DNA from: Prevotella sp.
GTDB lineage: Bacteria > Bacteroidota > Bacteroidia > Bacteroidales > Bacteroidaceae
Reading direction: 5' to 3'
DNA length: 64,000 bases
Assembly (NCBI GenBank): GCA_017619755.1
Contig: JAFZRU010000037.1
Coordinates: 1 to 64,000 of the forward strand
Shown here: positions 46,542 to 55,140 of the stretch, one piece after another
How the letters are laid out: every line of letters starts with the position of its first letter
How positions within the stretch are numbered: the first letter of the stretch is position 1
The notes under the pieces: generated by a model
Database searches by the model: none
What the model saw: the letters and a program-made list of their open reading frames with translations, nothing else
Told to the model about the DNA's origin: nothing
Translations under genes and position numbers: made by a program

Positions 46542-47996
46542 TCAATTAGACTTGTCTTTTCTTCCACGGGGAAGAACAGTTTTTGCATCTTCCAAGGCCT
46601 GGAACTTGAAAATCCACGCGACAGCTGCAAAGACAGCCACCCCCACCGTTCCCCCTGCCAATAAGCCAACCCAAAGGGAATGGGTGGATGCCACCACCAA
46701 GATGGAAGCAATGAATGCGAGGATGGAGGCTCCCACGGTGGGAGCCAAATCCCTCATCTGGACGAAAAACCCCGCTCCTATCAACTTCCCAGTATAATAG
46801 GTATTAATGGCCAAAGCCACGACGGAGCAAAACACCTGCCCATAGCAAATGGCCTCAATGCCTTTAGGGAGAGTCACCATAAGCACGGAAATTCCCATGA
46901 CCTTTTTCACGATTTCAAGTTTTAGGAAGAGGTCTGAACGCCCTTTCACCTGCAGCAAGTTGAGGTTGATGGCATGAATGGGGTACCACATCCTGGCGAA
47001 GCATACCACTTGCAGCAGCACCACGCAACCCATCCATTTCTCACCAAGCAACAAGGCCACCAACGGCTTCGCCACTCCGGCAAGCACCATCATGAGCGGG
47101 AATACGAACAAGGCAGCTACGCGGAGCAATCGCCTGTAGTTGAGAGCCAGCCGCTCGTCTTCGTCCTGTATCTTCGCCAAGACGGGGAAAGAAACTTTCT
47201 GCAAGACTGTAGTAATGCTTGAAGAGGGCAGTCCTGCCATCATCTTCGCTTTTGAGTACAATCCCAAGCTTGCAGACGTGAACACCTTTCCGATGACGAT
47301 GGTGTGGAGATTGTTGTAAAGGGTGTCAATAAGGGATGATGCCAACATCTTCGACCCGAAGTCGAAGAGATCGTGGAAGGAATCCTTGGAAAAGCCGGTG
47401 ACAGGATGCCATCGCACCTTTGTCCACAGCAAAATATTCGTCACGACGATGCCGGTCAAGTTCATCACTGCCAATGCCCACACCCCCCATCCCATGAAGG
47501 CGAGCAACACACCCAGCCCACCCGAGACGATGTTGGCCACGACGGAAATCGCAGCCTTTGTCTTGAAATCTATTCTAATGGTCAACTGTGCCTGCTGCAC
47601 CATGGTAAACGCCCCCAAGACGACCCCCAGCCCGACGACTTTAAGCAATGGCGAAAGCACTGGTTCGTTGTAGAACTTGGCCACGTAAGGTGAGATGAGC
47701 ACCAAGAGAGCGTAGCAAGTCACCGACACGGCAATGTTGAAATAGAACATGGTGGAGCAGTCGGCCTCCGTGCGGTTGTTTTTTCTCACCAATGCGGCCA
47801 TAAAACCGCTGTTGACAAAAACATTGGAGACGGAGATGAAGACAGTAAGCATGGCAATGGTTCCGTATGCCTCCGGTCCGAGAAGTCTGGCAAGAATGAT
47901 GGAAAAGACAAATGTGACAGCCATGTTGACCACATTGTCGGCTGCCCCCCAGGCAAATCCCCTCAATGCTTTCTCTTTCAATCCACCCTTTCCCAT
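46542..47996 (-). CDS. Polysaccharide flippase, Wzx/RfbX type (MOP superfamily)
   Basis: A 484-residue integral membrane protein with about 12-14 predicted helices, starting GLKEKALRGFAWGAADNVVNMAVTFVFSIILARLLGPE (first about 40 residues), the opening of polysaccharide-biosynthesis flippases. It would carry undecaprenyl-linked oligosaccharide across the inner membrane. Further marks are YGTIAMLTVFISVSNVFVNSGF and SKAKMMAGLPSSSITTVLQKVSFPVLAKIQ. It lies behind a truncated DegT gene and WbqC and before the substrate-binding-like gene, pointing to a surface glycan cluster. Confidence 0.9.
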   Translation of the reverse strand: MGKGGLKEKALRGFAWGAADNVVNMAVTFVFSIILARLLGPEAYGTIAMLTVFISVSNVFVNSGFMAALVRKNNRTEADCSTMFYFNIAVSVTCYALLVLISPYVAKFYNEPVLSPLLKVVGLGVVLGAFTMVQQAQLTIRIDFKTKAAISVVANIVSGGLGVLLAFMGWGVWALAVMNLTGIVVTNILLWTKVRWHPVTGFSKDSFHDLFDFGSKMLASSLIDTLYNNLHTIVIGKVFTSASLGLYSKAKMMAGLPSSSITTVLQKVSFPVLAKIQDEDERLALNYRRLLRVAALFVFPLMMVLAGVAKPLVALLLGEKWMGCVVLLQVVCFARMWYPIHAINLNLLQVKGRSDLFLKLEIVKKVMGISVLMVTLPKGIEAICYGQVFCSVVALAINTYYTGKLIGAGFFVQMRDLAPTVGASILAFIASILVVASTHSLWVGLLAGGTVGVAVFAAVAWIFKFQALEDAKTVLPRGRKDKSN

Positions 47997-48011
47997 ACGC
48001 TGAAGTATTGG

Positions 48012-48116
48012 CTAAGATAATGAATTGACTAGGTAATGGCTGTCCCAGAGCTTGCGAAATTCCTCACAGTATTCCTCGAAGGAAGGCATCGACGTATGAG
48101 TGACATTAATTCCCAT
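48012..48116 (-). pseudogene. Remnant of a DegT/DnrJ/EryC1/StrS aminotransferase gene (N-terminus only)
   Basis: Between WbqC and the flippase a 34-codon frame starts with ATG at 48116 and ends with TAG at 48012. It encodes MGINVTHTSMPSFEEY, then an acidic helix and LWDSHYLVN. This is the recognisable N-terminus of PLP-dependent sugar aminotransferases (INVT..FLPP.EEY...W.SG.LTN). The rest of the roughly 370-residue enzyme is missing, and the flippase starts 15 bases later. I read it as what remains after a deletion. Such enzymes make amino-sugars for surface glycans and often lie next to WbqC genes. Confidence 0.65.
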
Positions 48117-48119
48117 GGT

Positions 48120-48851
48120 CTATGTAATGAGGGGTGAATTGACAGGTCGTCCGTCGTTATCGACCAGTGTGTAGTCGTCGAGCAAGTCATGCAATTGTTC
48201 TTGTGAATGACGCATAACGGCATCGACGATGGACAGCCCGTTGGCGAAGGTGATGTCTTCAGGATAATGCGAAGCGACGTTGGAATGCAAGAATGAGAGT
48301 GAGATTCCTTGCTCTTCAAACACCTTTGCATCATAGAGTTTCATCCCCCCGATGGGGTTGACGTAGCGCGTTGCTCCCAAGCGATGGCAAAAGTCAAAGA
48401 TGCGCTCCTTTTCCTTGAAAGCGTTGTTGCCTTCTATCAGCGAGGTAGTCATCAGTCTTGTTTCGATGCCCAAATAACAGCACATCTCCTCAATGGAATG
48501 TTTGAGGAATTGTGCAAGGTTTCGCTCAGGATAATTCAAGATGCGCTCCATAAGAGTCATTCCTTCTTGGAAATGTGGCATCCTGCGATAGTTGAAAAAG
48601 AGTGTCTTCAGCATTTTCTTAGCATCTACCTGCACTATCCTCATATCGCAAATCAATTTGCTATGGCTATACTTCTCTAAATCAAGACGAAAATATGTAC
48701 AATTCCCGTTGCACAATATCCTGTTTCTGTTAACCCATCCGTGCCTAATGAAGGCATAGTCGTCGCCTATAACGAAAACATCGGCGGCATGTATGAGTTG
48801 CCAATATGGGAAATATGGCATAAAATAAGGTTGATTGGCGGAGATTGTCAT
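48120..48851 (-). CDS. WbqC-family protein
   Basis: A 243-residue member of the WbqC family (PF08889), found in O-antigen and natural-product clusters. Its biochemical role is poorly defined. Typical features are the start MTISANQPYFMPYFPYWQLIHAADVFV, then YAFIRHGWVNRNRIL and the late RYVNPIGGMKLYD. It has no signal peptide. The ATG at 48851 overlaps the stop of the upstream ATP-grasp-like gene (ATGA, four bases), so the two are coupled. The aminotransferase remnant follows directly. Confidence 0.85.
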   Translation of the reverse strand: MTISANQPYFMPYFPYWQLIHAADVFVIGDDYAFIRHGWVNRNRILCNGNCTYFRLDLEKYSHSKLICDMRIVQVDAKKMLKTLFFNYRRMPHFQEGMTLMERILNYPERNLAQFLKHSIEEMCCYLGIETRLMTTSLIEGNNAFKEKERIFDFCHRLGATRYVNPIGGMKLYDAKVFEEQGISLSFLHSNVASHYPEDITFANGLSIVDAVMRHSQEQLHDLLDDYTLVDNDGRPVNSPLIT

Positions 48852-50008
48852 AGCAAATCGCAGTGGCTGAGGATAATCGGGTCGTCGGTGTGTATGGTGC
48901 ATGCCTTCCTGTTGTCACCGATGTTGGTGACGGGCAGGCTGGAGCATCGGAAGAAGCCGGAGTCGAAATAGCGATCGTCCACGCATAGCATCATTCCGCA
49001 CATGTAGTCGTCGAAAGGCGTGCCTTCCCAAATGGTAGGATATGTCCTCTGCTTGATGAACGGCTGCGTCACCATTCCTTCCGGGTCTATCCGCAGTCGC
49101 CTCTGCCACTCCTCCTCATCGGTGAGGGGGCCGGGCAGCAGCCCCTCGCTCTTTCCCAGTCGGCACGGCTTCACGATGAAGGCGTTCTTGTTGGCAAAGG
49201 CTTCTTCAGGCACACCAAGAAAAGTGGGTATGGCATGGTCGCGCAAGAATTTGGTGTCATCGGTATTGAGGCATCCACAGGTGAACTCATCTTGGAACCA
49301 CAAATACATGAACCGCTTGTCGTGTATGAGGAAGATGTTTCTGAAATCACTATACATCCCCGCCTCCATCATGGCCTGCAGTGTCTGGTCGCTCATTTGG
49401 AGGATGTCTTTCTGATTGAGTGCACTGATGAGGAAAGCGTCGTGCTTCCATTGGTCGATGTGGCTTTCCACCTCTTCGGCTTCGAGCACCGTCACACGGA
49501 TTCCGTGCTGCTCGTAGAATTGTTTGTAGAGGCGTATCTCGGAGGTCTTGTCGCTACTCTTGAAGACGAAGATGCGCTTATGGTCTCCCACAATGGCAAG
49601 CATATAGTCCATCATCTCGTTGAAACGAGACGGGCATGGCGGCAAGCCAAACTGGCGCAGGAACCGCTCCCTGGCTCTCACGTCGTATATCGAAAAGAAG
49701 ATGCCGTGAGCGAAGAAGCGGGATGTGATTTCACAAAGGAGCAACCTTCCATCGTCCGACACGATGTAATCAGGTCTATAGGTGCCTGCTTTGAAAGGAT
49801 GCCGCTCCTGCTCCGCAAGGATGTCCATCTCCCGCTGAGACAAAGGCATGCATGCCGGTAGGAAATCCCTGTAATGAGCGACGAAATGACAGATACAGGC
49901 ATACAACACGCGGTGCAACCGTCGTAACTCGTCTCTCCTCTCCGTAGTGATGGCCACCGGCTTTGAATGAAACCATCGGAGATAATAATCAGTCAGGTCC
50001 TTAATCAT
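48848..50008 (-). CDS. ATP-grasp-like ligase of unknown substrate
   Basis: A 386-residue cytoplasmic protein that I cannot assign to a named family. It reads like a glutathionylspermidine-synthase-type or circularly permuted ATP-grasp enzyme: YRPDYIVSDDGRLLLCEITSRF (about 98-120) as pre-grasp part, KRIFVFKSSDKTSEIRLYKQFYEQHGI, FLIHDKRFMYLWFQDEF, then NAFIVKPCRLGKSEGLL (about 288-305) as the ATP-binding Lys/Gly loop and GMVTQPFIKQ with YMCGMMLCVDD. Such enzymes join a carboxylate to an amine via acyl phosphate. The start at 50008 (MIKDLTDYY) overlaps the radical SAM gene by eight bases and WbqC by four at the other end. ATP-grasp identity is an inference. Confidence 0.55.
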   Translation of the reverse strand: MIKDLTDYYLRWFHSKPVAITTERRDELRRLHRVLYACICHFVAHYRDFLPACMPLSQREMDILAEQERHPFKAGTYRPDYIVSDDGRLLLCEITSRFFAHGIFFSIYDVRARERFLRQFGLPPCPSRFNEMMDYMLAIVGDHKRIFVFKSSDKTSEIRLYKQFYEQHGIRVTVLEAEEVESHIDQWKHDAFLISALNQKDILQMSDQTLQAMMEAGMYSDFRNIFLIHDKRFMYLWFQDEFTCGCLNTDDTKFLRDHAIPTFLGVPEEAFANKNAFIVKPCRLGKSEGLLPGPLTDEEEWQRRLRIDPEGMVTQPFIKQRTYPTIWEGTPFDDYMCGMMLCVDDRYFDSGFFRCSSLPVTNIGDNRKACTIHTDDPIILSHCDLL

Positions 50009-51230
50009 GTTTGAAAAGCTCTGATTGGTAACCGAGGCACTGGAAGCCATTCTTGTTGATGATAGGTATGACATCCTCACTAATGCCGAGTTGCTTTCTC
50101 ACCCAATAGCAGATACTGGTGCTCATGCCAAGCGTTTCAGTGTATTGCATCATCTTCCGTATGTATCGGATGCTGGTGTCCCTGTCGGGCGCCGTCCTTC
50201 CTCGCTGCTTCCTGTGGTCTGCATTGGAGGGTCGGAGGTAGTCGTCATACAACTGCCTTTCGAGCGACGGGTCGAAGAAGGCGAGGTATTGTCCAAGCAT
50301 GGCGAGGTTTTCCATGCATGCGGTGAGAAATTCGGGCTTGTAATTGATGATACCGGCTTCTTTGAGTGCATCGAAGAACTGTGTGATGTGCTCATCGGTG
50401 AGATAGGGCGTGAGGATGGGTTGGACGAGGGCGGAGTTGGCCTGGACACCTCTCTGACGACACAATTCCACTGCCTTGAGCCGCTCCTCGATGGGTGCGG
50501 CGGCGGGTTCGATGAGGTCGCGCATCGCCTTGGGCATGATGGAGACGCTGGTGTTGAACTGCATCTTGCCCTTGAGTTGCTCGAAGAGGTCGAGGATGCT
50601 TACTCCCTCATACTCATAAAGCAAATGCTTGGTTCCGGCCTTGGATGCGATGAAGAGTCGGGCCTGGGAGTCGGGATTCCTCTTGAAGTGGTCGATAAAC
50701 TCCTGAAGGACACGGTGTGCAATGCCCGGCAAGAGCGACGCTTCCTGGAATGCCTCTGTCTTGGGCGAGAAATAATAGTAGTGGTTGGCGTTCTTGCTGC
50801 CCTTCCCATTGTGTTCGTCGAGCAGGTTTCGCACGTAGAGGTGATAGTTGTCGAGGGCCACGAGGGGCTGCTCGTGCACACCGTCTGTGACGAGACAATA
50901 GAGGCATCCCACGGTACAGCCTCTGACAGGGTTGATTTCGTAAGTGAGCGTGGGGCACCTGCCGGTGTAGTTATGTATCTCGGTTTTGACAGTGTCGGGA
51001 TCAGTTTCCTCTATTCGGAATGTGTTTTTGGGGACAAGCGTCTTTTCCTTCAGTCGCTGTGCGAAGAGCCGCGAACCACGTACAAGCCCGTCCAACGTGT
51101 CCTGGGAGGGACAAACCGACACTCCTAAATGATGAAGATATTCGGCATCGACAATGGCAGGTTGGAAACCCTCCAAATGATAGACATTGTTATTATGTCT
51201 ATAGAAAGGAGTGAAAGTCACATTTTCCAT
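50001..51230 (-). CDS. Radical SAM protein, spore-photoproduct-lyase-like
   Basis: A 409-residue enzyme with the radical SAM cluster motif C105-x3-C109-x2-C112 in NPVRGCTVGCLYC, expected to hold a [4Fe-4S] cluster and make a 5'-deoxyadenosyl radical. The following YYYFSPKTEAFQ and RLFIASKAGTKHLL blocks recall the spore-photoproduct-lyase branch, but this is no sporeformer and the protein may act on something else. The C-terminal half (about 230-409) contains TPYLTDEHITQFFDALKEAG. It overlaps the ATP-grasp-like gene by eight bases. A -7 box TAACTTTG lies at 51288-51295 on the minus strand, so the trio may have its own start. Confidence 0.8.
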   Translation of the reverse strand: MENVTFTPFYRHNNNVYHLEGFQPAIVDAEYLHHLGVSVCPSQDTLDGLVRGSRLFAQRLKEKTLVPKNTFRIEETDPDTVKTEIHNYTGRCPTLTYEINPVRGCTVGCLYCLVTDGVHEQPLVALDNYHLYVRNLLDEHNGKGSKNANHYYYFSPKTEAFQEASLLPGIAHRVLQEFIDHFKRNPDSQARLFIASKAGTKHLLYEYEGVSILDLFEQLKGKMQFNTSVSIMPKAMRDLIEPAAAPIEERLKAVELCRQRGVQANSALVQPILTPYLTDEHITQFFDALKEAGIINYKPEFLTACMENLAMLGQYLAFFDPSLERQLYDDYLRPSNADHRKQRGRTAPDRDTSIRYIRKMMQYTETLGMSTSICYWVRKQLGISEDVIPIINKNGFQCLGYQSELFKHD

Positions 51231-51345
51231 TGAAAAACATTTTATGAAAAGGCTTCTATTATTTGAATTGCTTTTTTATTTAAGGTGCAAAGTTAGTCAA
51301 TAAATTTCTTTCATCATAGATAAACAAGAAAAAAAGGGCAAAAAA

Positions 51346-52359
51346 TCAGTATCTCTTGATGTTCAGCCTAAAGTGAGGATAATACCATTTGCGTATTCTC
51401 CATAGCAGGGGGAGCCGTGTCGTTCCAACAAAATGGTCAATGCGCCATGGTATTGAGAACTGGCGTATTTCCGGTGCGAACTCTTCCTGATAGGCTTTTC
51501 TGATGTATGCGGGCATTTCCTTCCCTGGGGCGAACCTGTTGATATGGTTGGCTATTTTGTTTTTAAAGAGGTGGGCATGGCGTGGATAGTCTTGGGCGAA
51601 GCCCTTGAGCATGTTCACCCGAGAGCGCTCCAATATGATACGTTCCTTGTAACGCTCCTTGTTCCATGTCAGCTTGCCCACCCAGGAAAGGGGGTTGTCG
51701 ATACGATAGACCGACATAGGCTCGTTCATGTAATACACTCTTCCTTTCATGGCGGACATTAACTGAACGGAGTAGTCTCCCGCCTCGCAATGTCTGCAAT
51801 AATCAGGGTAATCACGCTTCACTTCGGGGCGGAAAAGGATGCTGCAAGTGGAGATGAACAACCCACCTTTATAAATAATGTCCTTGGTGCTGACGAAGCG
51901 GCTCTCACAGTAGCAGTAGTTCTCCCCTACGATGGAATGGTTCTTCAGGGAGTAGAGCAAGGTTCGGTTGCACACCAACATGCAATCGGGATGGGCCTCC
52001 ATCACCTCCACCTGCTTTTGGAGTTTGAGAGGGTCGATCCAATAGTCGTCGCCCTCGCAAACAGCCCAGTATTTCCCTCTTGTCAAAGCGTCAACCTTTT
52101 CCATATTGACTCCCAAGGCAAATTGGTTTTCCTCCTCGTAAATGACCCTGATGACATCAGGATGACATTCTTCGTATTCTTTCAGGATTTCTATCGTGCC
52201 GTCGGTGGAGGCATCGTCATGTACGATGACCTCGAAACGGAAGTCGGTTTTCTGCATGAGAATACCATCGAGGCACTCACGGATGTAGGGGGCATGGTTG
52301 TAGGTGAGGCACTTGACGCTCACTAACACCGGTCGTTGGTCTTGGAATGTATTCGTCAA
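51346..52359 (-). CDS. Glycosyltransferase family 2
   Basis: A 337-residue GT-A enzyme. The start PVLVSVKCLTYNHAPYIRECLDGILMQKT with VIVHDDASTDGT (donor binding) and the DxD-like CEGDDYWIDP are typical of GT2 enzymes of surface glycan loci. It has no membrane helix and presumably acts at the inner face of the cytoplasmic membrane. The start codon is a TTG at 52359, as no ATG occurs before the conserved part; a GTG eleven codons on is the alternative. It is the first gene of the cluster, 115 bases before the radical SAM gene. Confidence 0.88.
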   Translation of the reverse strand: MTNTFQDQRPVLVSVKCLTYNHAPYIRECLDGILMQKTDFRFEVIVHDDASTDGTIEILKEYEECHPDVIRVIYEEENQFALGVNMEKVDALTRGKYWAVCEGDDYWIDPLKLQKQVEVMEAHPDCMLVCNRTLLYSLKNHSIVGENYCYCESRFVSTKDIIYKGGLFISTCSILFRPEVKRDYPDYCRHCEAGDYSVQLMSAMKGRVYYMNEPMSVYRIDNPLSWVGKLTWNKERYKERIILERSRVNMLKGFAQDYPRHAHLFKNKIANHINRFAPGKEMPAYIRKAYQEEFAPEIRQFSIPWRIDHFVGTTRLPLLWRIRKWYYPHFRLNIKRY

Positions 52360-52386
52360 AATAGAACAGAGCTATATGATATTACC

Positions 52387-52415
52387 TAAAAAAGCCGCCG
52401 GCTGTGCCGGCGGCT
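52387..52415 (-). terminator. Terminator of gap
   Basis: AGCCGCCGGC (52393-52402) pairs perfectly with GCCGGCGGCT (52406-52415), with a three-base loop. On the minus strand six T follow. It lies between gap and the glycosyltransferase. Confidence 0.9.
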
Positions 52416-52445
52416 GTAAGCATACACTTGATCTCTTGCCAAAGA

Positions 52446-53513
52446 TTATTTGAGTTCGGCGAGGTACTTGATGGTGCGAACCATCTGAGAGGTATAGGAG
52501 TTCTCGTTGTCATACCATGACACGACCTGCACCTGATAGGTCTCGTCGTCAATCTTGGAAACCATGGTCTGAGTAGCGTCGAAGAGCGAGCCGAACTTCA
52601 TACCGATGATGTCGGAAGAAACAATCTGATCCTCGTTGTATCCGAAAGACTCGGAAGCGGCAGCCTTCATGGCCTCGTTGATGCCCTCCACGGTGATGTC
52701 CTTGCCCTTGACAACGGCAATGAGGATGGTGGTGGATCCAGTGGGAGTCGGAACGCGTTGTGCGGAACCGATGAGTTTTCCGTTGAGCTCGGGGATGACA
52801 AGACCGATGGCCTTGGCAGCGCCGGTGGAGTTGGGCACGATGTTCTGTGCGCCGGCACGTGAACGACGGAGGTCACCCTTGCGCTGCGGTCCGTCAAGAA
52901 TCATCTGGTCACCAGTATAAGCGTGGATGGTGGACATGATGCCGGAGGCAATGGGAGCGTACTTGTTGAGGGCGTCAGCCATCGGAGCGAGACAGTTGGT
53001 GGTGCAAGAAGCAGCGGAGATAACGGTGTCCTCCGGTGTCAGGGTCTTATGGTTGACATTGTAAACGATGGTGGGGAGGTCTTTTCCGGCGGGAGCGGAG
53101 ATGACGACCTTCTTGGCACCAGCCTCAATATGAGCGGAGGCCTTTGCCTTTGATGTATAGAAGCCTGTGCACTCGAGCACGACGTCAACACCCAGTTCAG
53201 CCCAAGGCAGCTCGGCTGCATTTGGCTTGGCATAGATGGTGATTTCCTTTCCATCGACGGTGATGGAGCCCGGAGTAACGACAGTCTTTCCATCCTCGCC
53301 GAGAACAGCGTCCTTGCAGGTCACAGTGTGCTTGCCCTCGCCATACTTGCCGGCGAAGCCACCCTGTGCTGTATCGTACTTGAGAAGGTGAGCAAGCATT
53401 TTGGGACTTGTCAAGTCGTTGATAGCGACAACTTCATAACCCTCAGCCTCGAACATCTGACGGAAAGCGAGACGACCGATGCGGCCGAACCCATTGATAG
53501 CAATTTTAATCAT
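52446..53513 (-). CDS. gap: Glyceraldehyde-3-phosphate dehydrogenase
   Basis: Glycolytic enzyme oxidising glyceraldehyde 3-phosphate with NAD and phosphate. The 355-residue protein starts [20 protein letters not shown] (Rossmann fold), has the catalytic Cys170 in [13 protein letters not shown] and the conserved [14 protein letters not shown] at the end. It is slightly longer than the usual 330-340 residues, with extra length at about 60-90 ([21 protein letters not shown]). The frame is open upstream of the ATG at 53513, but the family start is clear. A strong terminator follows. Confidence 0.96.
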   Translation of the reverse strand: MIKIAINGFGRIGRLAFRQMFEAEGYEVVAINDLTSPKMLAHLLKYDTAQGGFAGKYGEGKHTVTCKDAVLGEDGKTVVTPGSITVDGKEITIYAKPNAAELPWAELGVDVVLECTGFYTSKAKASAHIEAGAKKVVISAPAGKDLPTIVYNVNHKTLTPEDTVISAASCTTNCLAPMADALNKYAPIASGIMSTIHAYTGDQMILDGPQRKGDLRRSRAGAQNIVPNSTGAAKAIGLVIPELNGKLIGSAQRVPTPTGSTTILIAVVKGKDITVEGINEAMKAAASESFGYNEDQIVSSDIIGMKFGSLFDATQTMVSKIDDETYQVQVVSWYDNENSYTSQMVRTIKYLAELK

Positions 53514-53857
53514 TTTGTTAAATTTAATATTATAAAGGTTTGAAAATAATATATGCAGGTCTTTTAAATCCCTCAAACATGCCCTTGAACACAAAAAAAT
53601 TACAAATTTTGCCTCTCGGAACATTTTTTTCTTAATTTGCGTGCAAAGTTACGGATTTTTTTTTAATTTTGCATCAAATTTGAGTATTAATAAAATGAAA
53701 ATTGGCGGTTGAAGTTACAAAAAACGTGAAATCGCCCTTTAGGAAATGTAGGATTGCAAAATGTACTTGGCAAAATGCCCTTCCGGCAACCAAGCGCATG
53801 GTCAAGAAGAAGAATAGTTTTACACATATTTTATACATCAACCAAAATTTTTAAACT
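53514..53857. other. Divergent gap-mscL intergenic region
   Basis: This 344-base AT-rich region has no gene. A TAACTTTG box on the minus strand (53644-53651) probably starts gap, giving a leader of about 120 bases; the nearest TTTG (53675-53678) is 23 bases away, too far for a standard -33 box. I found no consensus promoter for mscL in front of 53858. Confidence 0.5.
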
Positions 53858-54268
53858 ATGGGATTTATTAAAGAATTCAAGGAGTTTGCCATGAAAGGCA
53901 ACGTGATGGACATGGCCGTCGGTGTAATCATCGGCGGTGCGTTTGGCAAGATTGTCACCTCCTTAGTTGACGACGTGTTGATGCCATTCATCGGCATGCT
54001 CACGGGCGGTATCGACCTCTCTGGCTTGGAGTACAAGATGATGATTCCCAGTCCCGATGGCGGCGAGCCACTCGCCGGAGCCGTATTGAAATACGGAGCG
54101 TTCATTCAGAACATCATCGACTTCCTGATCATCGCCTTCTGTATCTTCTTGATGGTGAAAGCTATGAACAAGCTGACCGCAAAGAAGGAAGAAGAGCCTG
54201 CCGCTCCTGCCGGCCCAACCCAGGAGGAACTTCTCACCGAGATTCGCGACTTGCTGAAGAAGAAGTAA
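53858..54268 (+). CDS. mscL: Large-conductance mechanosensitive channel
   Basis: A 136-residue inner-membrane channel that opens under membrane tension and protects against osmotic downshock. It has the family start [33 protein letters not shown] (first helix, about 14-45), [13 protein letters not shown], a short periplasmic loop and the second helix (about 85-107; [21 protein letters not shown]). A cytoplasmic helix ends it ([14 protein letters not shown]). A perfect terminator follows 19 bases after the stop. Confidence 0.97.
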   Translation: MGFIKEFKEFAMKGNVMDMAVGVIIGGAFGKIVTSLVDDVLMPFIGMLTGGIDLSGLEYKMMIPSPDGGEPLAGAVLKYGAFIQNIIDFLIIAFCIFLMVKAMNKLTAKKEEEPAAPAGPTQEELLTEIRDLLKKK

Positions 54269-54287
54269 ATCTCCTTTCATTCACTAC

Positions 54288-54320
54288 AAGCGGCTCCTCT
54301 CATGGAGGAGCCGCTTTTTT
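54288..54320 (+). terminator. Terminator of mscL
   Basis: AAGCGGCTCCTC (54288-54299) pairs perfectly with GAGGAGCCGCTT (54305-54316), with a five-base loop and six T at 54315-54320. Confidence 0.92.
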
Positions 54321-54338
54321 CAAGCACCCAATAGATTA

Positions 54339-55097
54339 ATGATGAAAAAGTCCCTCCTCACCATCCTCCTTCTCACCCTTTCCTTCCTCGCGGTGGAGGC
54401 TCAATCCGTCAAGGAACGCTTCGCCTTCGAAGGCACCCTTGACGGCAAAACTGCTGTCCGCCTGGCTTTCGAAGTCAACTCCTCCAACATCGCCGCCGGC
54501 CACATTTACTACCCCAAGGCAAAGCACCCTGCCCGCATCATGATCATCGGCTACAAGCACTCCAACGGCACTTACCACTTGGACGAGTACCAAGCCGACG
54601 GAGAAATCACCGGCAATCTTTCCCTCATCATCAAAGGCGGCAAACTGACCGGCCAATGGACTAATCCCCGGACGGAGAAAGACATGAGTTTCACCAATAT
54701 GCGAACTATCTCCTTTCCCAAAGGCTTTGGCGGCCTTCTCACTCCTGATAGTCCCGACAAGTTAGGCCACGAGTATGCTTACAAGCGATATCACACCGGC
54801 ATGCGCGAACTGATGGGCGGCCATGTTAGCCTGAAAGCTGCCGGCAAGAACCGTGTGCATTTCGACATCTGCAACGTTCCCAGCAATATCGCCGAGGGAA
54901 AAAGTGCCCCCGGACGCCCCGCCGTGCTTCAAGGCAACACGTTCACCTACACAAAGGTCAACGAATGTGGCTATGGCTTCAAGGCCATTTTCTTCCCCCG
55001 CTTTGTCGTCTTGGAGACAACCACAAGTTATGAAACACTGGGGTGTTTCGGCGCCCACACCGCCTTTGACGGCATCTATATCAAGACAAAAGACTAA
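54339..55097 (+). CDS. Secreted protein of unknown function
   Basis: A 252-residue exported protein (signal peptide MMKKSLLTILLLTLSFLAVEAQ). The mature part is beta-rich (FAFEGTLDGKTAVRLAFEVNSS, IAAGHIYYPKAKHPARIMIIG, GNLSLIIKGGKLTGQWTNP) and ends FGAHTAFDGIYIKTKD. I recognise no family. It begins only 18 bases behind the mscL terminator with no visible promoter, so its expression may rely on readthrough or a non-standard start. The epimerase gene follows 43 bases downstream. Confidence 0.65.
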   Translation: MMKKSLLTILLLTLSFLAVEAQSVKERFAFEGTLDGKTAVRLAFEVNSSNIAAGHIYYPKAKHPARIMIIGYKHSNGTYHLDEYQADGEITGNLSLIIKGGKLTGQWTNPRTEKDMSFTNMRTISFPKGFGGLLTPDSPDKLGHEYAYKRYHTGMRELMGGHVSLKAAGKNRVHFDICNVPSNIAEGKSAPGRPAVLQGNTFTYTKVNECGYGFKAIFFPRFVVLETTTSYETLGCFGAHTAFDGIYIKTKD

Positions 55098-55140
55098 GGA
55101 TAAAAATCCTTATTATCCTTGACAAGCCAAAAAGAAGAAT

